64,000 bases of DNA, from assembly GCA_034687125.1 (NCBI GenBank), contig JAQGBZ010000022.1, positions 1 through 64,000 on the forward strand. The letters run 5' to 3'. The DNA comes from Neelides folsomi. Lineage: Eukaryota > Arthropoda > Collembola > Neelipleona > Neelidae. The position numbers and the translations under genes were made by a program. Shown here piece after piece: positions 1 through 12,244 of this stretch (the stretch's first letter is position 1; each line of letters opens with the position of its first letter). Under the pieces are notes generated by a model. That model made no database searches, was not told the DNA's origin, and worked only from the letters and a program-made list of their open reading frames with translations.

Positions 1-146
1 TACTATAAGACTATATGTCGCTATTTCTATCTTTCTAATGTTCCCTATGAAAGCGTAACACTTGGGTCACTCTGTATTTATAAAACTCAACACGAGTTTG
101 AATTTAAAACCATTGAACAATGGATTTAAATTTCTTTGACATTTAG

Positions 147-1161
147 AAACTCCAGGAGAGGAGCCGGCGTCGTTATTGTGCTCTCAATGCAAGGACTCTT
201 TCCATACCGCGTGGGATCTCATGGTTCACGTGCAAGCGGCCCATATGCTCAACATCTACACACTCGGGTCGGATTCCGCGAGCTCGTCGACGTCTTCAAC
301 GGGATGCGGAACGCGAGACAGTTCGGTGAGTCATTTAATTCATGTCCGACTTTCCAACCGCTCCACGACCGAGGACAATAAAATGAGGAGCGGGGAGTTT
401 TGAATGGGAAAGGAATGTCGTTCTTTTCATCATCTCCTTGGCCCAGAGGGGTTCTAAAGGATCTCTTCGACCACTTCAACCTCGTCCGTAGAATGGAATG
501 GGTTGCTCTCCGTGAGTTATTGGCAGTTGAGATGGAGAGGGAAGAAATTTAATCTCCTAGAGAAGGAAGTAGAGGAATAGGTCGACCAAACCCACTTCCT
601 TTCCTCATTTCTCTTATTCCTTTTACATTAATATTATTATGAACCGTCTGGATTCGTGTGAATTTCTCTTCCAACTTCTGTTTTCCCAGATGACCTCAGG
701 ACATTGAAAGCTATCTGTATTATACAGTTGGGGGTTTTGACTTAAGATTACGGTTTCAAATTTCAAAGTTTTACTGATGTAAAAGATAAAATTTTTGTTA
801 TGATAAAATGAAGTTTCAAGGGCTTTTGTGGTATTTTACAACTTTGGGACTTCATAGGATTCAACTCTCAGGTTTTTGTGAACTGATGGAATAACTTAAC
901 TTGCTTTCTTGATTTCAGGTGGAGAACGGTCATGGGAATGGGGGAGATAGTGGGATGGAACTTCAGTATGATCCAGAGAACCACCGCTTTCTCGGACCCT
1001 CGGGCCCGATGACTTCCTCGCCTCGACTTTCACCCTCGGACATCGATGCGGGGAATGGGCAGGACCGACATTTGAATGGATGTTGTCCCATGGAGGCCTC
1101 GACGCAAACTGCCTCTCTTGGAATCGAATCCTTCGTTGAAGAACATTGCGGGGTAAATTAA
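147..1161 (+). CDS. BCL11-like C2H2 zinc-finger protein, last two exons (5' truncated)
   Basis: This is the 3' end of a gene that begins before the window. The exons are 147-333 (after an AG acceptor, two bases of a split codon first) and 920-1161, joined in phase 0 and ending in TAA. The first exon holds one C2H2 finger: CSQCKDSF, then AWDLMVH, then AAHMLNIY. The pattern Cys-x2-Cys, then F-x-AW-x-L, then H-x-Q-x2-H, then IY resembles the first zinc finger of the BCL11A/B and fly CG9650 transcription regulators. The second exon encodes a Ser/Gly/Pro-rich tail of about 80 residues without recognisable domains. The donor is TCG|GTGAGT and the acceptor TTTCAG|GTGGAG. Family assignment rests on one finger recalled from memory. 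Another finger protein is possible, because the rest of the gene lies outside. It is convergent with CTCF. Confidence 0.6.
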
Positions 1162-1923
1162 GCCCTTTTTATTACATTTTTCACACCTATAATTTTCCTA
1201 GTTGTTTTGAAATGGCAATTTTAAAGCAGATCGTGAATGTTTTTTTAAGAAACCTGAGAATTGTTTTTAAAGAATTTTCTAACTGCAATTTTTCTTATTC
1301 ACATTTCCAATTAAAGAGTTGGAGTTTTTTCCAAATCCCATTTGTGTCAAACTCGGGGTTGAAAGATGGAAGTTTCCTTTCGTTTTGATTAGAGGGGAGG
1401 AGGCAAAGGATGCGGAAGTTATCCCTTTGATTTAACTTTGATTAATGGAAGGAGTTGTTGACGCAAGCATTTATGCTCCTAGCAATATTCTTTTCAAAGT
1501 GCAAGAAGGCTCAGAAAGTTCTTCAACACTGTAATACAAATGAAAGGAAATTAATAGCAACGTTTCCATTATCTGCCCATTTAATTTATTTGGGTTTTTA
1601 CTCATTTTACTTCTTCTCTATTCATTTTCCCGGTGAAATATGGCAAAAGTTGAAGTTTTGTTTTCATTCTTTTGTTTCCTATTAAAGGACTTAATTATAT
1701 CTACTTATCTTTGCATTGGGTTTAAAGCCACTCATGGTTTTGTGGATAAATATAATTAAAGAATTTAAAGAAATTATTATAAAAAATAGTTCAAGATGTC
1801 TTTGTTTTTAGTTGCTGGCCGGGAGTAACGTAGCTTCATCACCTCTTCTCATTTCTCTTCCGAATGGACAACCAGCCGGCTTTTGAACTCAAGGGTGAAG
1901 AGATTAGTGTGTTACTCGTTTAC

Positions 1924-1929
1924 AATAAA
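1924..1929 (+). terminator. candidate poly(A) signal of the BCL11-like gene
   Basis: An AATAAA hexamer lies about 760 bases after the TAA stop of the upstream + strand gene. In AT-rich DNA such hexamers arise by chance, so this is only a candidate for the 3' end of that transcript. Confidence 0.25.
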
Positions 1930-4900
1930 AAAAAGTCTACCTGCACAAGTCTAACTAAGATTGATACAAGAGGAACAAATTTCCTTTTTGTAAAAAACTA
2001 AAAACGAAATAAGTCACGCAGTTTTAAACTTTGTCTTATTGGCAGGATCCTTTGGGATTAAATTTTCTAACCCGTTGTTTTACTTTTACTCGGTAGTTGG
2101 CAAAATATTTATAAAAAATATCCTTTCACAATATTTTCTTTTTATTTGAACTGACCAGAAAGTAGAAATTTCATACATACACAATATATTTAAGTAGGTG
2201 ATTACAAAATACATATAATGTATTTACATATTTACAAAAAAATATTTCAATAATTCTAAAGGCGCGTGGGGGATCGTTGGGAATGCGAGTATATTCACGC
2301 GAAGTACAATATTGAAAATCTCAGAGAGAGAAAATAACTCGTTATGACGAAAATGATCAGATTTTATTATCTACTCTATTTAAGATTGTTAATAATGTTC
2401 TCGTACTCGTGTGATGTTTTAGTAAATTACAAATTACCTTTGTAATAAATACCAAACCTAAATTTCTAACTTTCAGAGTTAAGTGCTTTATTCTCCCATT
2501 TAATTAACCAATCTTAAGCTTTTAGAAAAATTATATTAATATTTACCTTCATATTAAAAATCATATCAATTATGCAATTTATTTAAATGAAATGAGCTAT
2601 TCATTTATAATACCCTTTTGAATCATTATATTGCAATTATTGTTAATTTAAAATCTATACTAGTCGCATCATTGTGAGATGTGTTGATTAACTAACAATA
2701 AGTATAACACGCATTTACAGAGATATTATCTTGAGCAATTTTATTATAATTATAATCATCAAATAAATGATCATTAAATGTTTAAATGTTTTAAAACTTT
2801 GGTTTTTTGTTGAATTCATTATTGAACAACGCATATCTTTCATTGTTCTTGAATTGTTCTTTGTATGAAATTTAAAAACAAAGGACCTGATGATAGTCAA
2901 CTTAATTCAAACTTAAATGATGTAATTTGTTTATACTCGGCAATCGAGTTGTGTAAGAAGATGCCAAACCAAATGGTGTACTTAAATATAAAACTTTATA
3001 AATAACAATGTATTTAAACAGTTAAATTATCAAGAAATATATTATTTACCGATTGTACTTTCTTTTGTATGTTCTCGGACTGTAAAAGTATACTCTACAT
3101 AACGTTACTACTAATAAGTAAAAGTGTAAATTACACCTTGAATTTAATTACTAAAAATATGAATTTTTTCTTGTTGCAATTTTTTAAATTGTTGATATTA
3201 TTGATTATTGAATATAATTAAAATTATGCTTACTATTACATATATGTAATGTAATTATTGCTTAAATTAAATTGTGCAAGTATTTAAAATTCCTACATAT
3301 ACCTATTCTAAATATGCAATAAGTTTAATTATGAAAAAAATGTAAAAAATGAATCTAATTCAAAAATCTCGCAATCATATTCTTAAGATATATTGTTAAA
3401 TATTAAGTATAAAAATATCAAATGCCTATCTAGCCTCATTACTATTTGGAATTTCCTTATAGACTCTTACATTGATCTTAAATATTATATAAAATAAAAA
3501 AAACTTTCAGTGGTAAACCCTCAATTTCATTATCATCTTCGATCTTGGTTGTTTTCAACCTCGAACGACAATATCGAAAGGTCGAAAAGTCATGAATCAC
3601 GGAAGGACATAAAAGAGTGGGGCGTTTAATTAACGAAGTCTTATGGACGGTCATAATTCACCTCCGATTCACTTCATCATCTTTACGGGAAGCGACAGAA
3701 CGTTGAGGAAGAATTTGCGGTGATATCCTGGAATTTATTTCCTGGCGTGATGGGAAAGTGAATTCGAGTTTCTCCCCTTTTCTACTTCTCATCAGAAGGC
3801 AATCCATCGTCTCGGGCAATCATCAACCACCACCACGTGCGGTGAGAAGTTCAGAGGTCGTGATATTACCAGTCACTCTTTTAATGACATACGAAAAGAA
3901 GCACGTACGATCATTTGAGATCTTTCATTTTAATCGGAGAATCTAAAAGTATTTTATTAAAAGTTCATCTATTATTTTAACGATCCAACAAGGGTCTGAA
4001 ATTATAATTTTTAACCTATCATTGAGCAAAAATTACATTGATTAGAAAAATGGTAATTATGTAATTATAATTATAACCTTTGATTGTTAATATTATGAAA
4101 TAACTTTCATGCAAAAATGGCTTATTTTAAAAGAAAAGTTTTATGTGTTATTTTTTTTTATTAAATTCATAAACACTCTACTCGCCTTCTTGTACATCTT
4201 ATTTGTAAATAAATTTTTATCATTAAACTAGTTTAAAAGCTATGTCATAATTCTCATAATCTAATATCTCTTTTTACATTGTCAATATTGAAATGAATTA
4301 TCTATATCATAATCCTCACCCATTCGAGAATAATGACTCAATTTTCAGTAAACAATATAAATTGCAGACACTCGAAATTCTTCAACCTGATAATAACCGG
4401 AATGTTTTGTTTTTCTTAAAATCTAATAATAACTAACATTTTTAAACTACGATGATGGTGATTTGAGGTTAAAAAATTGTTCATAATATTTTCATAATTT
4501 GTAAGATTATAAGATTAATTTTCATTGAAAGGGAATTCATTTTTAATGGTTGTTCAATACACATACATTTCATATATACATATAACAGAACAATAATTGG
4601 CAACATAAATAAAGTTAAACTTTCAACATTTGTTGTCATTAAATAGTAATAGTAATATTAACATTTTGATAAAATTCATAAAAATACTCAAAAATCCTAA
4701 AAAATATAATACATTAAACTATAGACGCCTCTTTGTTTAGACTTTACGAAACATAAAAAAGTGCATTAGGTAGGAAGATAAGCGATTTATGCTGATATAG
4801 ATAATATCTATCCGGGCATTATCAACATGTCAGCATTTACAAAATCAAGTATATACAGAGTATAGTTTTACTATTTTTATGAGCTTATTCCATAATTACC

Positions 4901-5137
4901 TAAATATCTCTGGTTAAATTGATATTATCAATTTACACGCAAATACTTTTACATTGAAAAATTAAGTATTTGGGTTTTACAAAAATTAATGTAAATAGAA
5001 AAAACTTCAAAATTAATTGAAGGGAAGAAGTTAGTGCGCTGAGAGGTGGTGAAATAAACTTCCTAACTCTTTAGATTTTCTCCAAACTTCTTCCGAAGTA
5101 ACAAACTTGCCAAACAAGCAATTCTTGATATTACGAC
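1930..5137. other. AT-rich intergenic region between two convergent genes
   Basis: This stretch separates the 3' ends of the BCL11-like gene (+) and CTCF (-). It is very AT-rich with long A and T runs. I found no open frame with protein-family resemblance, no tRNA-like fold and no repeat with clear ends. Slightly GC-richer DNA occurs near 3530-3930, but its open frame (3758-3946) shows no recognisable motif. It probably holds 3' UTR sequence of both genes. Confidence 0.6.
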
Positions 5138-8100
5138 TCACTGGAAGAATTCCATTTCCTCTTCCTCTTCTTCTTCATCTTCATCGTCATCCTATTAAAA
5201 ATTCAAATTTTAGTATTCAAAAATATTATAGTATGGTTTGACTCGTAAAAAGTCAAATCGTAATCTTACATCAAATCCAAAGCAATTTTTGACATCGTGT
5301 TCTGTTACAACTTCTTGTTTGATATAAGGTTTTGGCTTCTCTTCCCGCAAACTTGCGACAAAATCGGAATCTGGAAAATAAACCCAAAATCATCATTGTA
5401 AAATTCCCATTTTTACAACCATAATTTATTTAACAATCAGGCTAAGATAAAGCTAAGATAAAACACATACCATCATTTGTGGAATCCCCTTCATGTAAAT
5501 CGCCCATAAGGGCCGGATCATTTAGATCAGAAATGTCAGCGTCTGTATGAAGCACGGCTTCACTCGATAATTCCGAATCGTCAACGACCGCAACTTGTTC
5601 TCCATCACCGTCCTAATAGAAAATTTATTTAAACTTGTTCGTGGCTAAATATAGTAAATATTTCTAAGATCAATAAACATTTATTACTTGTAGCTGTATG
5701 ACTTCAAGGACAACGTATTGTTGTCCATCTTCCCCTTCTACGGCCAATACTTGAGTCTCACTTTCATCATCCATTACTTCCACTTGTTGTCCGTCAATAA
5801 TCTAGATAGAAATAAACAATAAATTAATCTCTTTGATTGATAAATATGTTATTTAAAAGCAATAAATTATAATTTAAAAATTAATAAAAACCTGAATCCT
5901 CTTCTGCCGACCGATCTTAAGTGCAAGGGCCCTTTCATGAGCGGAGGATTCCGGGTCATGAATCGCCATATGGCGAATAAGGTTGCCTTTATGCCTGAAG
6001 GATCGGCCACATTCACTACACTCATGCTGCTTGTCCCGTGGCTGAGGGGGAACGTAGTTTGGGTTGTGGTACAAATTCTGATGGCGGCGCAAGAGTTGTT
6101 TCTGACGGAAGGCCTTTTAGGAATTCCCACACGTTTAGTCATTTCTTTCATTCATTTATCATTAGTAATGTTAATCGTTCTCTAATCTTACTTGATCACA
6201 CAACTCGCATTGGTAGGGCTTCTGGTCCGTGTGAACGAGCATATGAGACTCCAAATGGCGTTGAGATGATGAAGCGTAAGGACAAAGGTCACACTTGAAA
6301 CATTTTTCTCCGTCATGTGTTTTGCAATGAAGCTATTATATAAATTCAAATTTTGGTTAAAATCTTATTCATATGACCAACTCTGGAATATGAAAATGTG
6401 TAAAAAATGTTTATTTAATTTCAAATTATTAATACCGTGTGTACCTTGAAAGTATATCTATCCGGAAAGGCCTTTCCACATCGTTTGCACTTGAGTGGCC
6501 TTTCGGACGTGTGGAGTTTTTGTACATGAATTCTTAGATCTGTTTTCCTTCCACACGTCGCGGGACAAAGTTCACATTTGAATATTGGTTTATTTCCTAA
6601 ATAATCAGTAAAGTATAATAATTAATAAACCTAGTTATAATGAAATGAATTGTTTTTAGATTCAAGGAAGGGGTGTAAATGTGATTTCTTTCACCATACC
6701 CGTGTGAATGAGTCGATGTGCTTTCAGGGAATTCGACTGGGTAAACCTCGCTTGACAAAGATCACATTCGTAAGGTTTCTCTCCAGTATGAATACGGAGG
6801 TGACGTTTTAATTTGAATGTATCGGGACTCGCATATGTACAATGAGGACACTAAAAACAGAAATATTAATTATTTCTAACAATAAGTTTAATTAATTCTG
6901 ATATTTAATACGTCCAATACATTAACTAAATTATTGATATTTATGTAATCAATTTGTATCAAAAGTAATAATCTTCCATCGAATTATCCAAAGGAAGAAA
7001 TAGGATTTTGATTTAATTTAGCGGAGTTTAAATTAAAATTGAGCTGGGTCATAAAATAGACTCAACACAGAGTGCTAACCGCAAATATAATATTTGATCT
7101 TAACCAGTCTATAATAAAATATTAGAATTATGAAATACCTGGTAAGGTCTTTCTCCAGTGTGACACCTCATGTGACGTTTAAGCTTGCTCAGCTCCACAC
7201 TCGAGTAATCACACTCGGTACAGTGATGAGGTTTTTCATGAGTGTGCCTATATCTTACATGGCGAACAAGTTCACCTGAAAGTCAAATTTGAAAATTTAG
7301 ACTAATATAGGAATCGTATTTAATGTATTGAGTATTGAGTTGAGTTGAAATTACCAGAGGTTGTGAAAGCTGATTCGCAGTATTTGCACTTGTGAGGTTT
7401 AGTTCCTGTGTGGGTGTTGACGTGGTTCTGGAGGGAAGCGAGAGTTTTAAACCCTCGTTCGCAGACACTGCACTTGTGCGGTCGCTCTTCAGAATGAGAT
7501 TTCATGTGTCGACTCAAAAGATATCTATGAAAAAAATGATAAATGAAATGATTATATAATGAACAATTTTAAAAGTGTTGATTTTAAATGGCATTAATAT
7601 GTAGGTAGTTTATATATGTGTCGTTCATGTAAACTGATACTCATTCTCAACATATGGAACAAGCCCTCCGAATGACGAAAAATTTAATTTTTGCTCAGTC
7701 TCTAACAATTCTGATTTTATATCAAAATGGCTTTATCCGAGCAATTACAATTTTATAAATGAATACGTAATGAATAATTAAAAAATAAAATCGATAATAG
7801 TATATCTTATCAGAACATACCTCTTTGGACTCGTGTAATTACAATAGTTGCACATGTGAGCTTGTGTTGCTGTCTGTGACTTCTTTGGAGCAACTGTGAG
7901 TTTCTTCGTCGTTTTCACATCTTCTAATTCTTCTTCCCCCTCAGTCTATTTATGAAACAAATAAATTAATAATTTTATCTATGAAAATCAATCTTCCTAT
8001 ATAAAACAACAGAAAATTGATAATATGGTGAATATATTACCTGTTCGGCATTTGGGTCCTCGCCTTCATCAAAATCGAATACTTTGAGATCATCATCTTT

Positions 8101-8656
8101 TTCCTCTTTATCATCTGGCTGCTGGACGATGAGAACATATGAGACTTCTCCGGAATCGCCTTCAGAAGGCACAATGGTCACTGTCTCATACGACTCTTTG
8201 TCACCCCCACCTCCCTCCCCATCGTCATCTATTCCAAGAACTTCCGTTTCTCCCTCCTCGGTCTCACGGGTATGGACGGTGATTCCACTGCTACGTGCTA
8301 TGAATTTATAAGATGATTAAAACCCATTCAATGAAATAAACAAATAAGAATAAAATTCAAACGAGACAAGTATGAGAGTATTTGTATAATTTAGGATATT
8401 ATCATTACCAGAATCCTCATCGTCATTTTCCCCTCCGTAAAGAAAAGTGTCATGCTCCTCCGAGTCTTGCTCAACATAATAACCCGAATCATCCTCTTTT
8501 ATCACTGTAAGTAAAGATTTCGTTAAAATCTTCTTTAAATATAAGTCAGCAAACAGGCAATGAAGTTAATATGGATATTTAAATTAACATACCGTGAGTC
8601 TCCGACTCTTCGATTTCCTCGAGATAAGTAACTTGCATATCCTCTTGAACCTCCAT
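5138..8656 (-). CDS. CTCF: CTCF, 11-zinc-finger insulator/architectural protein (14 coding exons, complete)
   Basis: CTCF binds DNA through its zinc fingers and organises chromatin loops and insulators in the nucleus. Coding exons in transcript order: 8656-8593, 8504-8409, 8297-8041, 7945-7821, 7524-7355, 7275-7139, 6850-6700, 6596-6445, 6332-6192, 6113-5892, 5801-5688, 5612-5471, 5370-5270, 5191-5138. All join in phase with GT-AG introns, giving 641 residues. Residues 1-169 are acidic. Eleven C2H2 fingers fill about residues 170-483, with CTCF-typical linkers ERPHKC and GTKPHKC and the run FTTSGELVRH in finger 3. Between fingers 10 and 11 is the family-typical NPNYVPP stretch. The tail is acidic, with a run of Asp/Glu before the final MEFFQ. 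The start is the ATG at 8656, just after a leader-intron acceptor (exon begins 8665). The last finger exon could also read through into its intron, but the spliced form matches the family better. Fingers 3-7 read the core CTCF site in other animals. RAE1 lies head-to-head upstream. Confidence 0.95.
7614..7747 (-). ncRNA. H/ACA snoRNA-like RNA inside a CTCF intron (copy 1)
   Basis: Read on the CTCF strand, this 134-base sequence folds as hairpin - hinge - hairpin - tail. The first stem closes with TTGCTC against GAGCAA and its upper stem is ATTTTGAT against ATCAGAAT (8 pairs). The hinge contains AAATTA, which fits the H box ANANNA. The second hairpin closes with TCGT against ACGA and is followed by ACA plus three bases, as an ACA box requires. 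It sits in the intron between coding exons 4 and 5, the usual place for an intron-encoded snoRNA released after splicing. H/ACA RNAs guide pseudouridylation of rRNA or snRNA with dyskerin; the target is not known here. Support comes from the related copy at 8812-8946, where stems differ in sequence but still pair. End points are estimates. Confidence 0.75.
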
Positions 8657-8811
8657 TTTCTATTTCTATAAGGAAAAAATTTATAAAAATTAAATTTTAA
8701 TCTATAGCATTATTATTATACTCGAATGCCATTTTATTTTTACAATAACAAGTACTGTTCAAAAATATTTTTTTAATTATTCTAAATCGCTAAATTGGTA
8801 ATTAATTCAAT

Positions 8812-8946
8812 TAATGTGTCGACAAGTAAAAACTAGTACTCATTCTCAACAGTGGAACAAGCCCTCCGATGTCGACTATAATTATTTTCCGCTCAGTCTC
8901 TATCTGTTCGGCATAGTTAGCCGAAGAGGCTTTATCCGAGCAGTTA
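8812..8946 (-). ncRNA. H/ACA snoRNA-like RNA in the CTCF leader intron (copy 2)
   Basis: This 135-base sequence is the paralogue of the one at 7614-7747. On the - strand it has a first hairpin closed by CTGCTC against GAGCGG with an upper stem TTCGGC against GCCGAA. The hinge contains AAAATA (H box ANANNA). The second hairpin closes with GTCGACA against TGTCGAC, followed by ACA and TTA. The unpaired stretches GGATAAAGCC and TAGAGACTGAGC (first hairpin) and GGAGGGCTTGTTCCA and TTGAGAATGAGTA (second hairpin) are shared with copy 1, whereas the upper stems differ but remain paired. It lies upstream of the CTCF start codon and of a leader acceptor, so it is probably inside a 5' UTR intron of CTCF. 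The upstream donor was not identified. Confidence 0.72.
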
Positions 8947-9099
8947 GTTAAATCATACTTGAATTAATAAAACAATTACTACAATACAAATCATACATGA
9001 ATCTGACTTGACTCATCGTATTGAATGTGAATCAATTAATTAAATGTCAATTAAATGGTGTGGGAGACAATATTAACAAATAATGGATGTCTTGAGGAG

Positions 9100-9650
9100 C
9101 CTCTCTAGTTGTCGTGAGTTCAATTAGCGGAGAGACGAAGTCGCGAAAGAGGGATTTGGTGATGGCTTCAGCGGCGGCACGACCTGTCGGTCAGCCTTGC
9201 ACTCGAGGATTTCTATCATGGAGAACAGGGGGCATCGCCTAGAATGGCGAGAATGGGGGCGACAGCGCTGCTGCTCCGTAACTAAGATGTACCAAGGAAG
9301 GCCTACTCACGTCAACAGCTGTCGTGGACCGTCGGGTCTCTCCTTGGCGGTTTCCGGGTATCCTGGTGTTCGGTGGCGGGTTCAGCGGCCAGTTCTTCTC
9401 CTCCCTCCACTCTGCTCGAGCTGGAAAATGGAGCCCACCTCTTACGCATCCACTCCTCATTGGCGGTTATAAAGGGGTCGGCAGCGTCACCTCCCGCATC
9501 CCTCTCGCCTCGCTCCTTCTTCCTCTTAGGAAATGCGCAGGGCCCCTGTTTCCCGCCTTCACTAAACCATGTGATCTCTGCTTCCTCCTCTGCAAAAATT
9601 CCTATTCCAAGAGACCGACGAGGGAAGATACGCAAGTTATATGCGGATGT
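9100..9650. promoter_or_regulatory. GC-rich head-to-head promoter region between CTCF and RAE1
   Basis: This block is clearly richer in G, C and CpG than its neighbours and lies between the starts of two divergently transcribed housekeeping genes, CTCF (-) and RAE1 (+). It contains an ATTGG box near 9458-9462 and a TATAAA at 9468-9473 on the + strand. Their close spacing is not that of a textbook promoter. The RAE1 ATG is preceded by an acceptor-like ATTAG at 9981-9984, so RAE1 probably has an untranslated first exon here. Overlapping open frames in the block look like by-products of GC content. Transcription start sites are not visible. Confidence 0.4.
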
Positions 9651-9985
9651 GAAGTTATAGACGTTATAGAGATGTTTTTAATATTTATTAAAATATATTA
9701 ACGACTTACGGCCTTATGACTTTCTAAATTGGATAATTTAGTTATTATAATATAGTCGAAATTATATAAGAGTTATCAAAACCCTGAAGATAGTTAAATA
9801 CCTATTGGAGTCACTGTCATTGGGTCGTTAATTTAATATCAGGTTTGTAAAATAAATATCATGTGTTGAGTGAAATATTATTTTTTAATTTATTGATTTA
9901 AATATTCAAGGATTAATTGGGATTAAGTGAATTGTTAATTTCCATTATTATTTCGTGTTTATTGGTTATTTAATCTTTTATTAGA

Positions 9986-11819
9986 ATGTTCGGTGGCGGC
10001 TCGACGTCGTTCGGAAGCGGGGGAGGCTTTGGAACGGCTAATACACTCCAACATTCGATGATGCAGCAACCTGCAGCTGCGGTTGTTAAAGACTTTGAAG
10101 TTGCGAGTCCTCCTGATGACTCCGTCTCTTGTCTCTCATTCTCGCCACCTTCAGTCACTCAGAATATTTTCCTAATAGCTGGATCTTGGGATAATAATGT
10201 TCGTTCAACATTTAAATTAATTATAAAAGCCTAATGTATTCAATGAAAATATTAAATTTTTTGTGTTTTATTAAAATACTTGAAAATAATGAAGTATTAA
10301 ATATTTTAATTATGTTTAATTATATTATGTTTTAGGTTAGATGTTGGGAGGTTGAAAAGTCGAGTGGCAAGACAGCGCCCAAGTCAATGCAGTCAATGCA
10401 AGGGCCTATACTTGATGTCTGCTGGCACGATGTAAAAATCCAAATTTCATATCTCATCAATTCAATCTCAATATAAATAATCTGTGTTTATTGATATTGT
10501 AAATTGTTTATTCATTAATTTCATTTTTTATCAGGATGGAACTAAAGTGTTTATGGCTTCATGTGATAAGACAGTTAAATGTTGGGATTTAGCTTCAAAT
10601 CAGACTGTGCAAGTAGCCCAGCACGATGCTCCTGTTAAAAGTTGTCATTGGATTAAAGCACCTAACTACACTTGTGTCATGACTAGTTCATGGGACAAAA
10701 CCATTAAGGTGGGTTTCATTTAAATAATATCGTCATATTTAGCATTTGTCTTTTTGTAATATAATTTTATTATAAATAATTGGTCTATAAATTATTTTTG
10801 AACTACATTTAGTTTTGGGATACAAGATCTCCTAATCCCATATTAGCACTTAATGTTCCTGAGCGGTGTTATTGTGTCGACGTGGTAAGTATTCTTGGAA
10901 TATATGTTTAATTATTATTTTTTATCAATTTACGAGAACGACAAAGAGGGTATGAATCGTTGAATTTGATTACGAATATATTTTTATAGGATTATCCAAT
11001 GGCGATTGTCGGAACCGCTGGTCGAAGAATCATTATTTATCAACTGGAAAATACTCCCTCGGAATATAAAAACATTGAATCGCCTTTAAAATACCAACAT
11101 CGTTGTGTTGCCATTTTTAGAGACAAAAAGAATATGGCTCAAGGAAATTATGGTATTATAATTATATCAGTTGATTTAATTTTGTAATTTTATTAAATTA
11201 TATTATATTCATTGGATTTACTAACTCTATCATTTATTCATTAGGTTTTGCGCTTGGAAGCGTTGAAGGCAGAGTAGCAATTCAATACGTGAATCCGATC
11301 AACCCAAAGGATAACTTTACATTCAAATGCCATAGGTCAAACGGTACAAGTGGTGGCTATCAAGACATCTTTGCCGTAATTTTTTATAATTTTCATCAAA
11401 CTATTCTGTTTAATAAAGTTTTGTATAAAACATTTATTGAGAATAAATTTTACATTTTCAGGTTAACGATATCAAGTTCCACCCTGTTCATGGTACACTC
11501 GCAACTGTTGGGTCAGATGGTCGATATAGTTTCTGGGATAAAGATGCGAGAACAAAACTAAAAACTTCTGATCTCATGGATCAAGCAATTACGAGCTGTG
11601 CCTTCCACTATGAGGGAAATATCTTTGCTTATGCTGTCTCCTACGATTGGTCAAAGGTGCGTAAATATTCGAAATTCTTTCGTTTATTATAATTTTCAAT
11701 TGTATACATAAATTAATTACTTAAATTTTTAGGGTCACGAATACTACAATACACAAAAGAAAAATGCTATATTTCTTCACGCATGCTACGAAGACCTTAA
11801 GCCTAGGAATAAAAATTAA
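9986..11819 (+). CDS. Rae1: RAE1 mRNA export factor, WD40 beta-propeller (8 coding exons, complete)
   Basis: RAE1 (Gle2) is a WD40 protein that binds the GLEBS motif of NUP98 at nuclear pores. It works in mRNA export and in spindle checkpoint control. Exons: 9986-10198, 10336-10431, 10535-10708, 10813-10884, 10990-11152, 11245-11375, 11462-11656, 11733-11819. All phases close, giving 376 residues; the human protein has 368. A Gly/Ser/Phe-rich start (MFGGG) is followed by [13 protein letters not shown], then [57 protein letters not shown] and [16 protein letters not shown], and the end is LKPRNKN. These track the human protein almost throughout. The donor of exon 1 is GTTCGT, a weak but usable signal; the protein alignment requires it. 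It is divergent from CTCF. Confidence 0.96.
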
Positions 11820-12238
11820 TTTGTTGAACAAGAACTGATATCGAATCTACCTTAATTAAAGCTAATTCTCTCATTTTTACAATATTATTTTTTATAAATA
11901 TTGATTTATTGATGAGAAACAAGATTCCCAGACACCTTGTATGCCTTTATTCATTCACATTTACATTTTATTTCTATTCATCCTTTAACTTGAATTATAT
12001 ATATTAGTATCAATCTACTCTAGTATTTTTATAATCACAATCTACAATGAGTATAAAAAGAATTGTAGATTATGATAATGTTAAATTATAGAAAGAATGT
12101 GAATGATGCTTGTAAGTACTCTAATGTAAATTTGTAATTAATATTGATAATACATAATGTAAAATGTATGTGTAAGTTGAATAATATAATATGTGGTATG
12201 CATTGATTTCTCAATGAAACGAAACATCCCGTTATTTG

Positions 12239-12244
12239 AATAAA
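12239..12244 (+). terminator. candidate poly(A) signal of RAE1
   Basis: An AATAAA hexamer lies about 420 bases after the RAE1 stop codon, in AT-rich DNA. It is a plausible but unproven 3' end signal. Confidence 0.3.

Noticed and set aside
8815-8945. Interpreting the repeated sequence shared with 7614-7747 as a SINE
   Set aside because: There is no poly(A) tail, box A/B promoter or target duplication; the hairpin-hinge-hairpin-ACA layout with compensatory changes fits an H/ACA RNA better.
9197-9701. Several overlapping open frames of 73-125 codons on both strands
   Set aside because: They lie in a GC-rich promoter-like block between CTCF and RAE1, overlap on both strands and have no family resemblance; composition explains them.
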